A stretch of DNA of 64,000 nucleotides from Paenibacillus sp. FSL R7-0273 (lineage in GTDB: Bacteria > Bacillota > Bacilli > Paenibacillales > Paenibacillaceae): positions 3,669,501 to 3,733,500 of the forward strand of contig NZ_CP009283.1 in NCBI RefSeq assembly GCF_000758625.1, read 5' to 3'. The translations under genes were made by a program, and so were the position numbers. A model generated the notes under the pieces. It worked only from the letters and a program-made list of their open reading frames with translations. It searched no databases and had not been told where the DNA came from. Positions 1 to 9,519 of this stretch are shown one piece after another (the first letter of the stretch is position 1; every line of letters begins with the position of its first letter).

Positions 1-641
1 TGCTGAACCGCAGGTTCATTGGCAGGAATATGCTGCGGGCGGTTTTCTTTCTGCCATCCGTGGTGCCGATGCTGGCGACAACCATTGTCTGGCAGATGCT
101 GCTGCAAAATCAGGCCAAAGGCGGACTTGTCAACTGGATTCTGCTGCAGCTGGGTATAGCACCCATAGAGTTTCTTACAGACCCGGTACAGATTTTTAGT
201 ACCTTGTTCATTATGAGCCTGTGGACCTGCGGCGGGACCATCGTGGTCTTCATCGCCACCCTGCAGGATGTTCCCGGCGAGCTGCTGGAGGCAATCGAGA
301 TGGACGGGGGGAATGCCTGGCACAAGTTCCTGAAGGTTACTTATCCGACGATCAAGCCGGTGCTGTTCTTCCAGCTGATCATGTGCATGATGACCTCCAT
401 TCAGATCTATACCCAGAGTGTGGTGCTGTCCAGAAACGGAGCACCTGACCGGATGACCTATTTCATTAACGTCATGATCTATGACCATTCCTTTGTGCAG
501 GTCGGCATGCGCGGGCTGGCTTCAGCCGAAGCCTGGATCGTCTTCCTGATTACGCTGGTGATTACCATTGTACTGTTCTACTTCCAGGGTGCATTGAAGC
601 GTGACGATTCCATGGGCAAAAGGAGGAAGGTGAGACCATGA
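1..641 (+). CDS. Sugar ABC transporter permease (MalF/UgpA type), 5' end outside window
   Basis: This is one of two membrane permeases of a carbohydrate ABC importer. The frame is open from the first bases (codons from position 3), so the start lies outside; about 212 residues remain of a usual ~290-300. Several hydrophobic spans are visible, with the cytoplasmic EAA loop (LLEAIEMDGGNAWHKF) that contacts the ATPase. The stop overlaps the next start (ATGA, 638-641), so the two permeases are translationally coupled. The solute-binding protein is presumably upstream. The large secreted enzyme downstream suggests its breakdown products are the cargo; that is inference. Confidence 0.9.
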   Translation, partial: LNRRFIGRNMLRAVFFLPSVVPMLATTIVWQMLLQNQAKGGLVNWILLQLGIAPIEFLTDPVQIFSTLFIMSLWTCGGTIVVFIATLQDVPGELLEAIEMDGGNAWHKFLKVTYPTIKPVLFFQLIMCMMTSIQIYTQSVVLSRNGAPDRMTYFINVMIYDHSFVQVGMRGLASAEAWIVFLITLVITIVLFYFQGALKRDDSMGKRRKVRP

Positions 642-1516
642 CAACGGCTACAGCCTTGAAATATTCCAGCATCAAGCGGGCCAAAAGCAAGAGCAAAGCC
701 ATCCACCTGGCTTTAATAGCGCTCTCCTGCCTGCTTGGCATAGTCTTTGCATTTCCGCTCTATTGGCTGCTGCGCGGCGCTTTTGTCAGCCATACAGAGA
801 TTCTGGCCCGTCCGCCTGTGTTCTTCCCCAAGGAGCCCGGAATCGATAACTTCCGGCTGGGCCTTGAGCGGATTCAATTCCTGCGTCAGCTCTGGAACTC
901 GGTATCCATTGTTGTCCCTTATGTCATCGGTACTGTGCTGACAACCAGCTTTGCCGGTTACGCCTTTGCCAAGCTGAGATTTCCGCTGCGCGGGATGTGG
1001 TTCGTGCTGGTCATCAGCAGCATGATGCTGCCAAGCGCCGTTACGCTGCTGCCGCAGTTTTCGCTCTACACCTCGCTTGGGCTGGCCGGCAAGCCCGCAC
1101 TGATTATACCGGCCTTTTTCTGTGCCGGCGGTAATGCCTACTTTGTATTCCTGCTGCGGCAATTTTTCATGACAATTCCTGTGGAATTAAGTGAAGCAGC
1201 CAAAATCGACGGTGCCGGCCATTTCCGCATCTACTCCAGAATTATGCTCCCGCTGATCCGTCCGGCGATGATCGTGGTCGCACTGTTTAGCTTCATCAAC
1301 TGCTGGAACGAGTTTTTCTACACGATGATTTATCTGAAGACGGAAGCAGATTATACGCTGCCTATGGGTCTTTACATTGTTAATGGTATGCGGATTCCCA
1401 ACTACGAGCAGGTCATGGCCCTTGCATTGGTCGTTACCGCTCCCTGCCTGGTGTTTTTCCTGATCGGCAACAAATATTTTGTGGAAGGTATTACGTTGAC
1501 AGGGATTAAAGGTTAG
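638..1516 (+). CDS. Sugar ABC transporter permease (MalG/UgpE type)
   Basis: Second permease of the importer, 292 residues, the normal family length. It has an N-terminal span around residues 25-45, further spans across the protein, and the EAA loop (LSEAAKIDGAGHFRIYSRI) near residues 185-203. An AGGAGG site at 621-626 supports the ATG at 638, which overlaps the upstream stop by 4 nt. Only 18 nt separate it from the giant secreted enzyme, so importer and enzyme are probably one operon. No ATPase gene is present here; such importers in this group commonly share a housekeeping MsmX-type ATPase (family knowledge). Confidence 0.93.
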   Translation: MTTATALKYSSIKRAKSKSKAIHLALIALSCLLGIVFAFPLYWLLRGAFVSHTEILARPPVFFPKEPGIDNFRLGLERIQFLRQLWNSVSIVVPYVIGTVLTTSFAGYAFAKLRFPLRGMWFVLVISSMMLPSAVTLLPQFSLYTSLGLAGKPALIIPAFFCAGGNAYFVFLLRQFFMTIPVELSEAAKIDGAGHFRIYSRIMLPLIRPAMIVVALFSFINCWNEFFYTMIYLKTEADYTLPMGLYIVNGMRIPNYEQVMALALVVTAPCLVFFLIGNKYFVEGITLTGIKG

Positions 1517-1534
1517 AGAGGAGACTAAGCAACT

Positions 1535-4500
1535 ATGGCAAAGAAGAAGTGGTCACGCAAAATGTGGGTAGCAGCTTTATGTACAGCCGTTACCCTGAAC
1601 GCGGGAATTGTCCCGGCATCGGCGAATTATACAACGGATTTTGTGCATGAAGGGGTAGGAACGGATTACGGTGAAGCCCAGTGGAAGCAAGGCAACCAGA
1701 TCACCGCACAGCCGGTGGATTTCAGCCGGGAGACGATCGGGCAGATGATGCAGGCGATTGAGGATTTTGATTTTGCCAAGTTCGCTCAGGACAACAAGGA
1801 TTTGCCGTGGCTGGATTCCTTACTGGTTAATACAGGTGTTATTCCGGACGATGGCGGTGACGACGGGGGAGCGAACACGCTTTACAGCCGCGGCAGTGCG
1901 CTCTATATGAAGACCCAGGATAATTCGAAGCTGGGATTTGTCGGTACAGTGCATTATGCGGATACGCTGAACAAAGACACCATGTACAGCATTTCACTCT
2001 CAACAGGCGGGTTATCCGAGGACAAAAGCAAGCGTAAAAATTATCCCAGCCACGGTGATCAGACCTACAGCAGCGGCGGACTGGAGATCAATCAGCGTAA
2101 ATTCATATCCGCGTACAACAGCGCTGTAACCCTTCTGAAGCTGACCAATAAGGGCAGCCAGCCGGTTACGGTCAAAATGACGGTGAAATCCCCTTTTGTC
2201 AGCAAAGCGGAAGGCAATGAATTAATCGGTAACCGGGTTGCTGCCCCTTTAATGGTTGGACGAGCCGGCGAGCAGTATGTGGAAGCTATGTCTTATGTCG
2301 ATGTGCATCTCAGCGGGGAGGGAATGAGTGCCGCCGGCAGCGAGCTGGTTAAAGAAATTACTGTTCCGGCAGGCGGCTCTGTGGATGAGAAGGTGGTAAT
2401 GGGCTGGCTGGCCGAAGAGATTCCCGCCTCCACAACACAGTATGCCGCGTTTAGGGAAGCTAGTAATGACCAGGCTTTTGCCGATCAGGTCACGCAGTAC
2501 AATGAGTGGTGGGCCCAGAACATCCCTTATATCGACATACCGGATGAAAATGTGAAAAAAGTGCTTTACTACCGCTGGTGGTGTAACCGCTTTAATCTGC
2601 TCGAGGCCAACATTCCGGGAAATGACTGGCAGTTTCCGATGAACATGGAAGGCGTGCTTGGCTATAACAACGGCATCACAGTCAGCGTGCCTTGGGCGAT
2701 GCAGGATCTGAAGTGGCTGCGTGATCCGTCCTATGCTTATGGTACCTGGCTGGCACAGGGCGAATATTCCGAGAACGCCAACTATAAGAACAACCCCGGG
2801 CGGCCTAACATCTGGACCTGGGATATGATGCAGAACTCGTCGCAGGTCGGCTGGGAGGCTTATAAAATCTACGGCGGCGGCGATAAGGTGCTGAAGAAGT
2901 TTGCTGATTTTTCGGCGAATGATGTGACCGGCACACTGGCGCATTTTAAAGGCAATGATCCGAATCTTGTCTATTACAATCACGGCCCGATTACCGGCAA
3001 TGACGGCGATACCGTCTCCATGCACTGGAAAGGCAGCGGCAATTATGCCCGTCTGGACGGATCGGCAACAGCCTATGCCAACGCAGTGGCTGCGCAGCAG
3101 ATGTACGAGCAGCTCGGAGATACTGCAAAGGCTGCACAGATGAAGGAGATTGCCGGTAAAATCCAGCAGGCCGTGCTGACGGGGATGTGGTATGACGAAA
3201 GTGATTTTGACGGCGACGGTATTGCGGATACGAACGGAGAGGGCAGCTTTTTACACAAAAAAATGGAAGGCAGCAGCGATGTATTCAACCCGTGGCGTGA
3301 CAATAATATGTTCGTCTTCAACTTCGGTGTAGTGCCAAAAGCAGGCGAAAGCGGCTATGATCCCAAATATCTGACCCAGCTCTATGATTATGCCGATCCT
3401 GATTACTATCCGATCTTCCCGTTCTTCACGGCCGACCAGAACAGCATCATGAAGCGTGTGGAAGCGTTCAAAAAAGGGGAGACCAGCGCCTTCGGCACAG
3501 ACCAGTTCGCCTGGTGCAATTTCGGCAATTATATCAATACAATCCGCGCCTCCCTGCGCTATTATCCGGTTAATAATATTGACAGCAGCACTTATAAAAC
3601 ATTGTTTGACTGGGGCGCTTGGCTGCATACCGTCGAGCCGGGCAATACAGACCATCTGGATTCCAATGAATTCTTCTGGCTGGAGGATTATTTCTTCGGC
3701 ACCCCTTGGACCCCGGAAACCCCTCCGAACCCGAGCGGCAAAATGGTGCGTGCCTGGATTCACCACGATACGCTGGGCATGATGAATTACACCGTGCTGG
3801 AGGACATGGCCGGGCTGCAGCCGCGAACCGATGATATTATCGAGCTGTGGCCGGTCAATGTGGATTATGATCACTTTGCAGTAGACAATGTGCGCTACCA
3901 TGATGCCGACCTGACAATTGTCTGGCAGGACCCGGCCAAATACAGTGACAGCAAGCCTTACTACGAAGGTATTCCCGTTGGTTACTCCCTGTTCATTAAC
4001 GGTGAGCGCGTGCTGACCACTAATGAGATGTCACATATCCTGTTTGATACAGCTACCGGCAAAGTAACCAAACCGGAAGGGGATGTTCCGGGTGCAGTCG
4101 GGGATAACACGAATACTAAAATTCTGTTTGAAAAAGGCAGTGCAGTCACACTGGCATCAGCTGATGAGACAACCCTCGCCGCTAATGCTAAAGCGGTAGA
4201 CATGTTCAATAAAGCGGGCGTTGATGTCGTTCATAACGGCGATAACCTCGCGCTTGCAGCAGACACCAGGATTGAGGCAAGTTATATCAGAAGCGGTTCT
4301 GATGTGAAAAAGCTCGCTGACGGCTCGACCATTGCCTCCATCACGCATACCTCCAATACGGCGCTGTTCGGCAGCTCCCCGAATCCGTCAGACACCGTAA
4401 CCTTTGATCTGGGTAGCAGTAAGACGGTAGACAATGTAAAGGTTTACTTCTACAATGACCGCCGTCCTAACGGCTATAGTGCGCCTCAAACGTTCGGTGT

Positions 4501-7500
4501 GGAGTACTTGGATAAGGATGGGACGACCTGGAGACCCGTAGAGGGACAGTTCCGGTATCCGGATTATGTTGCCGATAACTACAATAATGTTGAGTTTAAG
4601 GCGGTGGAAACAACAGCCCTCCGGCTAAGCTTCACTCATGCTTCCGGTTACTCAACCGGTATTAAAGAAATTCAGATTTACAACAATAATCTGACTGTAA
4701 CGCCTGCGGCCAACCGTGCTCCGAAGGTTATTCTGGAGACACCGGTCAAGGTAGAGCAGGATGCGCCGCTGACCCTTGTACCAGTCATTCAGGATGACGG
4801 CATGCCAAGCGGCAAGCTCACTTATGAGTGGAAGCTGATCTCCGGTGAAGGCGCAGTTGAAGCACCGGTGCTGGATCAGGCCGTCCTGAAGGCGAAGTTT
4901 AAGGCAACCGGAGAGTTCAAATACGAGCTGACTGTCAGTGACGGGGAACTGGCGACTACAATCGAAGTGCCGGTCACGGTATTTGTGGCGACAGCAGATC
5001 TGTCAGCAATGATCTCGCAATTTGCGTCCAAAAATACACCGCTCGGCCCGCTTGTGCGCAATCAGGATGACTATACGCCTGAATCCTGGCAGCAGCTGCA
5101 AACGGTCCTGACTGATGCGAAAGCGCTGCTTGCTTCTGCAGAGTACAGCCTGCAGGAAATTCAGGACATGACAGGCCGGCTGCGGACAGCTATTAATAGT
5201 CTGCGCTATCGAAATGCCGCACTGCTGGCTGTGCCAAGCGCATCCTATACTTCCGCCTGGGAGTCGGTCTATGCCGTTAATGACGGTTTTATTCCGCGAA
5301 ACTCCAATAACCTTAATGATAAGGCTGTTGAAACCCAGTACGGGAACTGGGGAGGGCCGGGTAACAGCCATTGGGTTCAGTACACCTGGCAGCGTCCGGT
5401 AACCCTGTCCGGCAGCTCGCTATACTTCTTCGATGACGGAGGCGGTGTAATGGTGCCGTCCGACTACCGCTTCGAATATTGGGACAGTACGGCTGGTGCG
5501 TTCAAGCCGGTGAGCGGTCTGAGCGGGAAGAAAATGGCCAAAAACGCATTTAATGAAGTAACCTTTGATGAAATCACAACCGACAGACTGCGGCTGACCA
5601 TGGATAAGCAGGGCGGCTCGTTCACAGGGCTTAAGGAGTGGCGGGCGATTTCCGCAAAAGCAGGCGGAGAGGAGCCATTGCCCGCTGATCATGGAGCCAT
5701 CACGGCGATTGAACCGGTCTCTGTCAGTACTACCGTCAATGTTATGCCGGTTCTGCCAGGCAAAGTGACTGTAACTTATGCAGACAACACCAAAGGGCAA
5801 GTGGATGTGGTCTGGGACGAAATCCCGGAGAACAAGCTGACAATTGCGACGGATTTTGTTATCTTTGGCAAGCTTGAAAGCAGTGATTTGCGGGCAAGCT
5901 GCCGGATCTATGTTAAATACGACAAGTCACGTCTCAAGACTGCAATCGATACAGCTGCCGATCCGGCGGTAAATGAAGAGAATTACGACGGGACTGCAGC
6001 GCAGTGGGAGGCGCTGGTAGCCGCCCTTACAGCGGCCCAAGCCGTATACGGTAATGATGCTTCGACCGAAGGGGATATTGACTCGGCATACAAAGCACTC
6101 AAAAATGCATATGAAGCGCTGACACCAGTGCCTGATCACGGCGCAGCTATAAGCGGCATTACGGTTCCAGGAGGCTCACTGGATCAGGTGGCCAAAGAAA
6201 TTGTTGTGCCTGAAACGACGACGCTTGATCAGCTGAAAGAGGGATTAACCGTGCGGGCCGGAGTTACCTTTGCGGTCTATGAAAGCGACCTGAGTACCTT
6301 GGCAACGGATCTGAAAACCGGCTATAAGGTAAAAGTAACAGGTACAGATCGGGTTACAACGTCAATTTATACGCTGGCGCTGACAGCAGTTCAGGCTCCG
6401 GTCAACACCGTGCAGCTTGAAGAACAGCTTACTGCGGTAAAAGCATTGAAGCAGGAGCTGTATACCGAAGCCAGCTGGAGCTTGCTTGCTGTAGCTGTAA
6501 GTAATGCCGTAACACTGCTGGAGAGCGGGACTGCAGTCCAGGCGGAGATAGATGAGGCTTTGGGCAGGCTGAAGTCAGCTATTACCGAACTGCAGCTGCT
6601 GCCTGAGCCGACAGCTACGCCGACTCCAACACCAACACCATCTCCGACGCCAGCGCCAACAGCTACACCGGCAGTAGCTATCCCTGGTGGTACGAGCACT
6701 AACACCGCCAGTCCTAAACCGTCGCCGAGTGCGGCACCTGCGGTGGATAAGGGCACTATCCGGCTGCAGCCTTCCGCAGCGGCGGATGGCAAGGCTGCTG
6801 TTAAGGTGACTGCGGGCGAGATCGAAGCTGCCGTGAAGGAGCTTACAGATAGTACGCTGACTGTATTATTGAATTTAGGCGGGGCTGCTGCTAAGCAAGT
6901 GTCTATAGAGCTGCCAGTTAAGGCACTGGCAGAAGCTGCTGCGGTTACTAGAGTAAAGGTGGACACCGGTTCAGCTGTCGTAATCCTTCCGCAGAGCTTC
7001 TGGAAGGCATCCGCAGGCAGCAGTCTGACACTGCTGGTTCAAGCCGGAAACAGCTCAGACGCACATAACACGATCACACTAAGTATTGACGGCAAGGCTG
7101 TTCCGCCAGAAGTGATGCAGGACCAAGGTATCCGCCTGGCACTGCCATATTCGTTAAAAGCGGGGGATAAGGCACATCAAATAGTAGCCTTCAGCTTACA
7201 GGAAGATGGAACAACCAAAGCTATTGCCGGAGGCAAATACAATACAGCTTCGGGATTGCTGGAAATCAGCATGAAGCAGAATGGAACCTATACTGTACAC
7301 AGCTCAAAAATTGCATTTAATGATTTGGTTAATGCAGGCTGGGCTGCCGAGGGCATTGAAGCTCTTGCAGCGAGAGGGGCTATCTCCGGAACGGAAGAAG
7401 GGACCTTTAAGCCTGGTGCCAATGTGACACGCGGGGAGTTTATTAAGATTCTGATGAATGCGTTTGATCTGCTGGATGAGACGGCAGTTTCTACATTCAG

Positions 7501-7864
7501 GGATGTTAGCAGGGATGCCTGGTACAATGAAGCTGTGACCAGCGCACAGAAGCTGGGAATCGTGAACGGCAAAGGAGACGGCAGCTTTGGGGCCAATGAC
7601 CAGATCACCCGCCAGGAAATGGCTGTAATGATCTACCGGCTTGCGAATCTGTTGAAGGTTCCGTTAACTGCTGATGCAGGTGCTCTTTCAGCTTCGTTTA
7701 CCGATACGAAGCATCTTCAGGCGGATGCTCTGCAGGCTGTGGAAGCCGTACGCAGTGCAGGCCTGATCAACGGCTTGCCGGACGGCCGCTTTGATCCGCA
7801 AGGTAAGGCTACACGCGCACAGGCGGCAGCTGTGATTTATCGGCTGCTGTGGCAAGCAGAGTAG
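1535..7864 (+). CDS. Secreted SLH-anchored multidomain glycosidase-like protein (six-hairpin fold)
   Basis: A 2109-residue exported enzyme. The N terminus (KKKWSRK, then a hydrophobic stretch ending near ANY, residue ~30) is a signal peptide. Residues ~200-830 look like an (alpha/alpha)6 six-hairpin glycosidase (MGH1/GH63-like), rich in Trp, Tyr and Asp, e.g. YYRWWCNRFN, EFFWLEDYFFG and WIHHDTLGMMNY. Then follow an F5/8-type C (discoidin-like) domain (~915-1050), a PKD-like beta domain (~1060-1150), helical FIVAR-like units (~1155-1225, ~1465-1530, ~1620-1690), a second discoidin-like domain (~1226-1375), a Big_4-like Ig domain (~1387-1460), a Pro/Thr linker (~1690-1735), and three SLH repeats (~1926-2109). 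The product should sit on the cell surface. It follows sugar permeases by 18 nt with a GAGAGGAGA site. The substrate and exact GH family cannot be fixed by eye. Confidence 0.85.
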   Translation: MAKKKWSRKMWVAALCTAVTLNAGIVPASANYTTDFVHEGVGTDYGEAQWKQGNQITAQPVDFSRETIGQMMQAIEDFDFAKFAQDNKDLPWLDSLLVNTGVIPDDGGDDGGANTLYSRGSALYMKTQDNSKLGFVGTVHYADTLNKDTMYSISLSTGGLSEDKSKRKNYPSHGDQTYSSGGLEINQRKFISAYNSAVTLLKLTNKGSQPVTVKMTVKSPFVSKAEGNELIGNRVAAPLMVGRAGEQYVEAMSYVDVHLSGEGMSAAGSELVKEITVPAGGSVDEKVVMGWLAEEIPASTTQYAAFREASNDQAFADQVTQYNEWWAQNIPYIDIPDENVKKVLYYRWWCNRFNLLEANIPGNDWQFPMNMEGVLGYNNGITVSVPWAMQDLKWLRDPSYAYGTWLAQGEYSENANYKNNPGRPNIWTWDMMQNSSQVGWEAYKIYGGGDKVLKKFADFSANDVTGTLAHFKGNDPNLVYYNHGPITGNDGDTVSMHWKGSGNYARLDGSATAYANAVAAQQMYEQLGDTAKAAQMKEIAGKIQQAVLTGMWYDESDFDGDGIADTNGEGSFLHKKMEGSSDVFNPWRDNNMFVFNFGVVPKAGESGYDPKYLTQLYDYADPDYYPIFPFFTADQNSIMKRVEAFKKGETSAFGTDQFAWCNFGNYINTIRASLRYYPVNNIDSSTYKTLFDWGAWLHTVEPGNTDHLDSNEFFWLEDYFFGTPWTPETPPNPSGKMVRAWIHHDTLGMMNYTVLEDMAGLQPRTDDIIELWPVNVDYDHFAVDNVRYHDADLTIVWQDPAKYSDSKPYYEGIPVGYSLFINGERVLTTNEMSHILFDTATGKVTKPEGDVPGAVGDNTNTKILFEKGSAVTLASADETTLAANAKAVDMFNKAGVDVVHNGDNLALAADTRIEASYIRSGSDVKKLADGSTIASITHTSNTALFGSSPNPSDTVTFDLGSSKTVDNVKVYFYNDRRPNGYSAPQTFGVEYLDKDGTTWRPVEGQFRYPDYVADNYNNVEFKAVETTALRLSFTHASGYSTGIKEIQIYNNNLTVTPAANRAPKVILETPVKVEQDAPLTLVPVIQDDGMPSGKLTYEWKLISGEGAVEAPVLDQAVLKAKFKATGEFKYELTVSDGELATTIEVPVTVFVATADLSAMISQFASKNTPLGPLVRNQDDYTPESWQQLQTVLTDAKALLASAEYSLQEIQDMTGRLRTAINSLRYRNAALLAVPSASYTSAWESVYAVNDGFIPRNSNNLNDKAVETQYGNWGGPGNSHWVQYTWQRPVTLSGSSLYFFDDGGGVMVPSDYRFEYWDSTAGAFKPVSGLSGKKMAKNAFNEVTFDEITTDRLRLTMDKQGGSFTGLKEWRAISAKAGGEEPLPADHGAITAIEPVSVSTTVNVMPVLPGKVTVTYADNTKGQVDVVWDEIPENKLTIATDFVIFGKLESSDLRASCRIYVKYDKSRLKTAIDTAADPAVNEENYDGTAAQWEALVAALTAAQAVYGNDASTEGDIDSAYKALKNAYEALTPVPDHGAAISGITVPGGSLDQVAKEIVVPETTTLDQLKEGLTVRAGVTFAVYESDLSTLATDLKTGYKVKVTGTDRVTTSIYTLALTAVQAPVNTVQLEEQLTAVKALKQELYTEASWSLLAVAVSNAVTLLESGTAVQAEIDEALGRLKSAITELQLLPEPTATPTPTPTPSPTPAPTATPAVAIPGGTSTNTASPKPSPSAAPAVDKGTIRLQPSAAADGKAAVKVTAGEIEAAVKELTDSTLTVLLNLGGAAAKQVSIELPVKALAEAAAVTRVKVDTGSAVVILPQSFWKASAGSSLTLLVQAGNSSDAHNTITLSIDGKAVPPEVMQDQGIRLALPYSLKAGDKAHQIVAFSLQEDGTTKAIAGGKYNTASGLLEISMKQNGTYTVHSSKIAFNDLVNAGWAAEGIEALAARGAISGTEEGTFKPGANVTRGEFIKILMNAFDLLDETAVSTFRDVSRDAWYNEAVTSAQKLGIVNGKGDGSFGANDQITRQEMAVMIYRLANLLKVPLTADAGALSASFTDTKHLQADALQAVEAVRSAGLINGLPDGRFDPQGKATRAQAAAVIYRLLWQAE

Positions 7865-7884
7865 CATCGATTTTTAACGAGAAG

Positions 7885-7920
7885 CAGCCTGTTGAGAATC
7901 CCTCAGCAGGCTGTTTTTTT
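7885..7920 (+). terminator. Rho-independent terminator after the SLH glycosidase gene
   Basis: A GC-rich inverted repeat (CAGCCTGTTGAG pairing with CTCAGCAGGCTG) is followed by seven T residues. It lies 20 nt past the stop codon and closes the operon. Confidence 0.9.
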
Positions 7921-7939
7921 GCAATCAACTAGAAAAGAC

Positions 7940-7996
7940 TTGTCATAAAAACAATATTAACATAAACTGTTGATACATCAACGTTGATATATCAAC
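7940..7996 (+). promoter_or_regulatory. Sigma-A promoter with two tandem 14-bp palindromic operators
   Basis: TTGTCA (7940-7945) and TAAACT (7963-7968) are spaced by exactly 17 nt. Immediately downstream are two abutting palindromes, GTTGATACATCAAC (7969-7982) and GTTGATATATCAAC (7983-7996; perfect). They would cover the transcription start, the classical position for a repressor. The site lies 60 nt before the SDR start codon. The repressor is not identified; the neighbouring MarR gene is a candidate, but its own promoter carries different palindromes. Confidence 0.7.
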
Positions 7997-8055
7997 AAAA
8001 GGTGGAGCGCGAAGCGCTGAAGCAAAAAAAGCCCGCAAATAAAGGAGAATCACTG

Positions 8056-8757
8056 ATGACCAAAACAGCATTAGTAACTGGTGCGAACAAAGGGATCGGA
8101 TATGAAATTGCAAAAAAATTGTTAGAGGAAGGGTATCGTGTGTTAGTAGGTGCGCGCGATCAGGAGCGGGGAGATAATGCAGTAGCTGCTCTTCGAGCCT
8201 TCGGTGATGCACATTTGCTGCTGTTAGACGTAGCTGATTTGAACAGTATTAATAATGCAGTGGGAGAAATTACGCGAAATTTTGCAGAATTATCGCTCCT
8301 GGTGAATAATGCCGGTATTCCAGGTGATATGCACAAAGTGGGTTGGGAATTTACGGTTGAAGAGCTTCAAAGTACTTATGAAGTTAATTTTATCGGTCCT
8401 TTTGCGCTCTCGAAAGGCTTGCTTCCGACCTTAATTGCGAATAAAGGTATTATAATAAATATTAGTATACCTATTGAGCCGTTACCATACTTTAATGCAT
8501 TCTCTTATACAACCTCAAAGGCTCCACTAAATGTTATGACTAAATCATGGGGGATGAGTTTTGAGAAGGAGAATATACCGGTGGAAATTTTTGCAGTAAT
8601 GCCCGGTGCGGTTTCAACGGATTTGAACGGACATATGACAGGGGATTTTGTCAAAACAACTGTTCAAGCAGCGGAATTAATTGTTGACTTTGTTTTGGAT
8701 GGTGAGAACCACAATGGACAAGTGATAAATTATGACGGTACACTGTCAGTATATTGA
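8056..8757 (+). CDS. Short-chain dehydrogenase/reductase (SDR)
   Basis: NAD(P)-dependent oxidoreductase of the classical SDR family, 233 residues. The cofactor motif TGANKGIG is near residues 7-14, NNAG near 85-88, and the catalytic YTTSK lies near residue 153. I placed the start at 8056 because AAAGGAG (8041-8047) is well spaced from it; a longer reading from 7984 would begin inside the operator region. The substrate is unknown. The gene is visibly more AT-rich than the flanking sugar-system genes, as is the adjacent MarR gene, suggesting the pair was acquired together. Confidence 0.9.
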   Translation: MTKTALVTGANKGIGYEIAKKLLEEGYRVLVGARDQERGDNAVAALRAFGDAHLLLLDVADLNSINNAVGEITRNFAELSLLVNNAGIPGDMHKVGWEFTVEELQSTYEVNFIGPFALSKGLLPTLIANKGIIINISIPIEPLPYFNAFSYTTSKAPLNVMTKSWGMSFEKENIPVEIFAVMPGAVSTDLNGHMTGDFVKTTVQAAELIVDFVLDGENHNGQVINYDGTLSVY

Positions 8758-8771
8758 CGAAAAATGTATAG

Positions 8772-8808
8772 AAAGGCCCTCTTTCCACTTGGGGAGAGGG
8801 CCTTTAGG
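8772..8808 (+). terminator. Terminator-like hairpin after the SDR gene
   Basis: An 11-bp stem (AAAGGCCCTCT with AGAGGGCCTTT) starts 15 nt after the SDR stop. The T tract is short and interrupted. Confidence 0.75.
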
Positions 8809-8845
8809 TTTAAGATGGGAGCGAGACGGTTAAAACGAAAAGTAA

Positions 8846-8930
8846 GCAAGTACTTGCAGTGTTACAGTGCATGTTACTTGTAAAAAAAGAAATTAAGTTG
8901 TATATTGTCTAGTACATTGCAAGCACTTGG
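8846..8930 (+). promoter_or_regulatory. marR promoter flanked by two related palindromes
   Basis: TTGTAA (8878-8883) and TATATT (8901-8906) have a 17-nt spacer. A perfect 12-bp palindrome GCAAGTACTTGC lies upstream (8846-8857) and a degenerate relative GCAAGCACTTGG lies downstream of the -10 (8919-8930). Paired sites around a marR promoter fit autorepression, which is common for MarR proteins; binding itself is inferred. Confidence 0.6.
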
Positions 8931-8945
8931 CAGAAAAATATAAAT

Positions 8946-9404
8946 ATGAAAGATGTGATGGTTTTGAGCAAGGATTGGTCACAGGAGTCGAAGTTGTTAT
9001 ACGAAATGTACCGTGTAAACAACGCCATAAATACTACATTTGATGCTTATATCAGCATCAGCCAATCTCGCTTTGAAATACTCGCATTAATATATCAAGA
9101 GATTGAAATCAGCCAGGGTGACTTACAAAAGAAAGTGACCCTTGACAAGGCGGCAGTCGCCAGACATCTCAAACAGCTTGAAGACAATAAGATCGTAGCC
9201 CGAAGAAAAAAAGATGGGGACAACCGTATAATCTTAGTACAATTAACTGATTACGGAAAAGAACTAATTGAATCTTCGCAAAAGGAAAAGGAGTATTTTG
9301 CCAAGGAGCTGTTAAATGATATTAGTCATACAGATCTTACAGCTTTAAGAAAAATCTTAATACAACTGAACAATAATGTTGAACGTATGAAGGAAAATGT
9401 TTGA
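8946..9404 (+). CDS. MarR family transcriptional regulator
   Basis: A 152-residue winged-helix repressor. The recognition region (GDLQKKVTLDKAAVARHLKQ, ~residues 58-77) and the wing with the DGDNR signature (~residues 90-94) are typical of MarR. The ribosome binding site is weak, so the start could instead be the ATG at 8958. It lies 190 nt after the SDR gene, with its own promoter and flanking palindromes. Likely ligands are small phenolic or oxidising compounds by family; nothing in the sequence specifies one. Confidence 0.9.
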   Translation: MKDVMVLSKDWSQESKLLYEMYRVNNAINTTFDAYISISQSRFEILALIYQEIEISQGDLQKKVTLDKAAVARHLKQLEDNKIVARRKKDGDNRIILVQLTDYGKELIESSQKEKEYFAKELLNDISHTDLTALRKILIQLNNNVERMKENV

Positions 9405-9440
9405 GTGATGGTAAATCACAATTTCTTAATAAACCATTGC

Positions 9441-9468
9441 GGAGCCGCTATTTTAGCGGTTTTATTTG
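9441..9468 (+). terminator. Rho-independent terminator after marR
   Basis: Stem GCCGCTA/TAGCGGT with a 3-nt loop followed by a T-rich run, about 40 nt past the marR stop. Confidence 0.85.
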
Positions 9469-9519
9469 TTTATCCGCTCAACTTCTACTACAGACTACAA
9501 ATGCTTTATATGTCCATCT

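Noticed and set aside
2249..3025. 258-codon minus-strand frame inside the SLH glycosidase gene
   Set aside because: Antisense shadow of a clear domain-coding gene; no start signals or recognisable motifs.
6604..6740. Repetitive CCA/ACG-rich tract that could look like a short repeat array
   Set aside because: It encodes the Pro/Thr linker of the secreted enzyme; no spacer structure, so not CRISPR.
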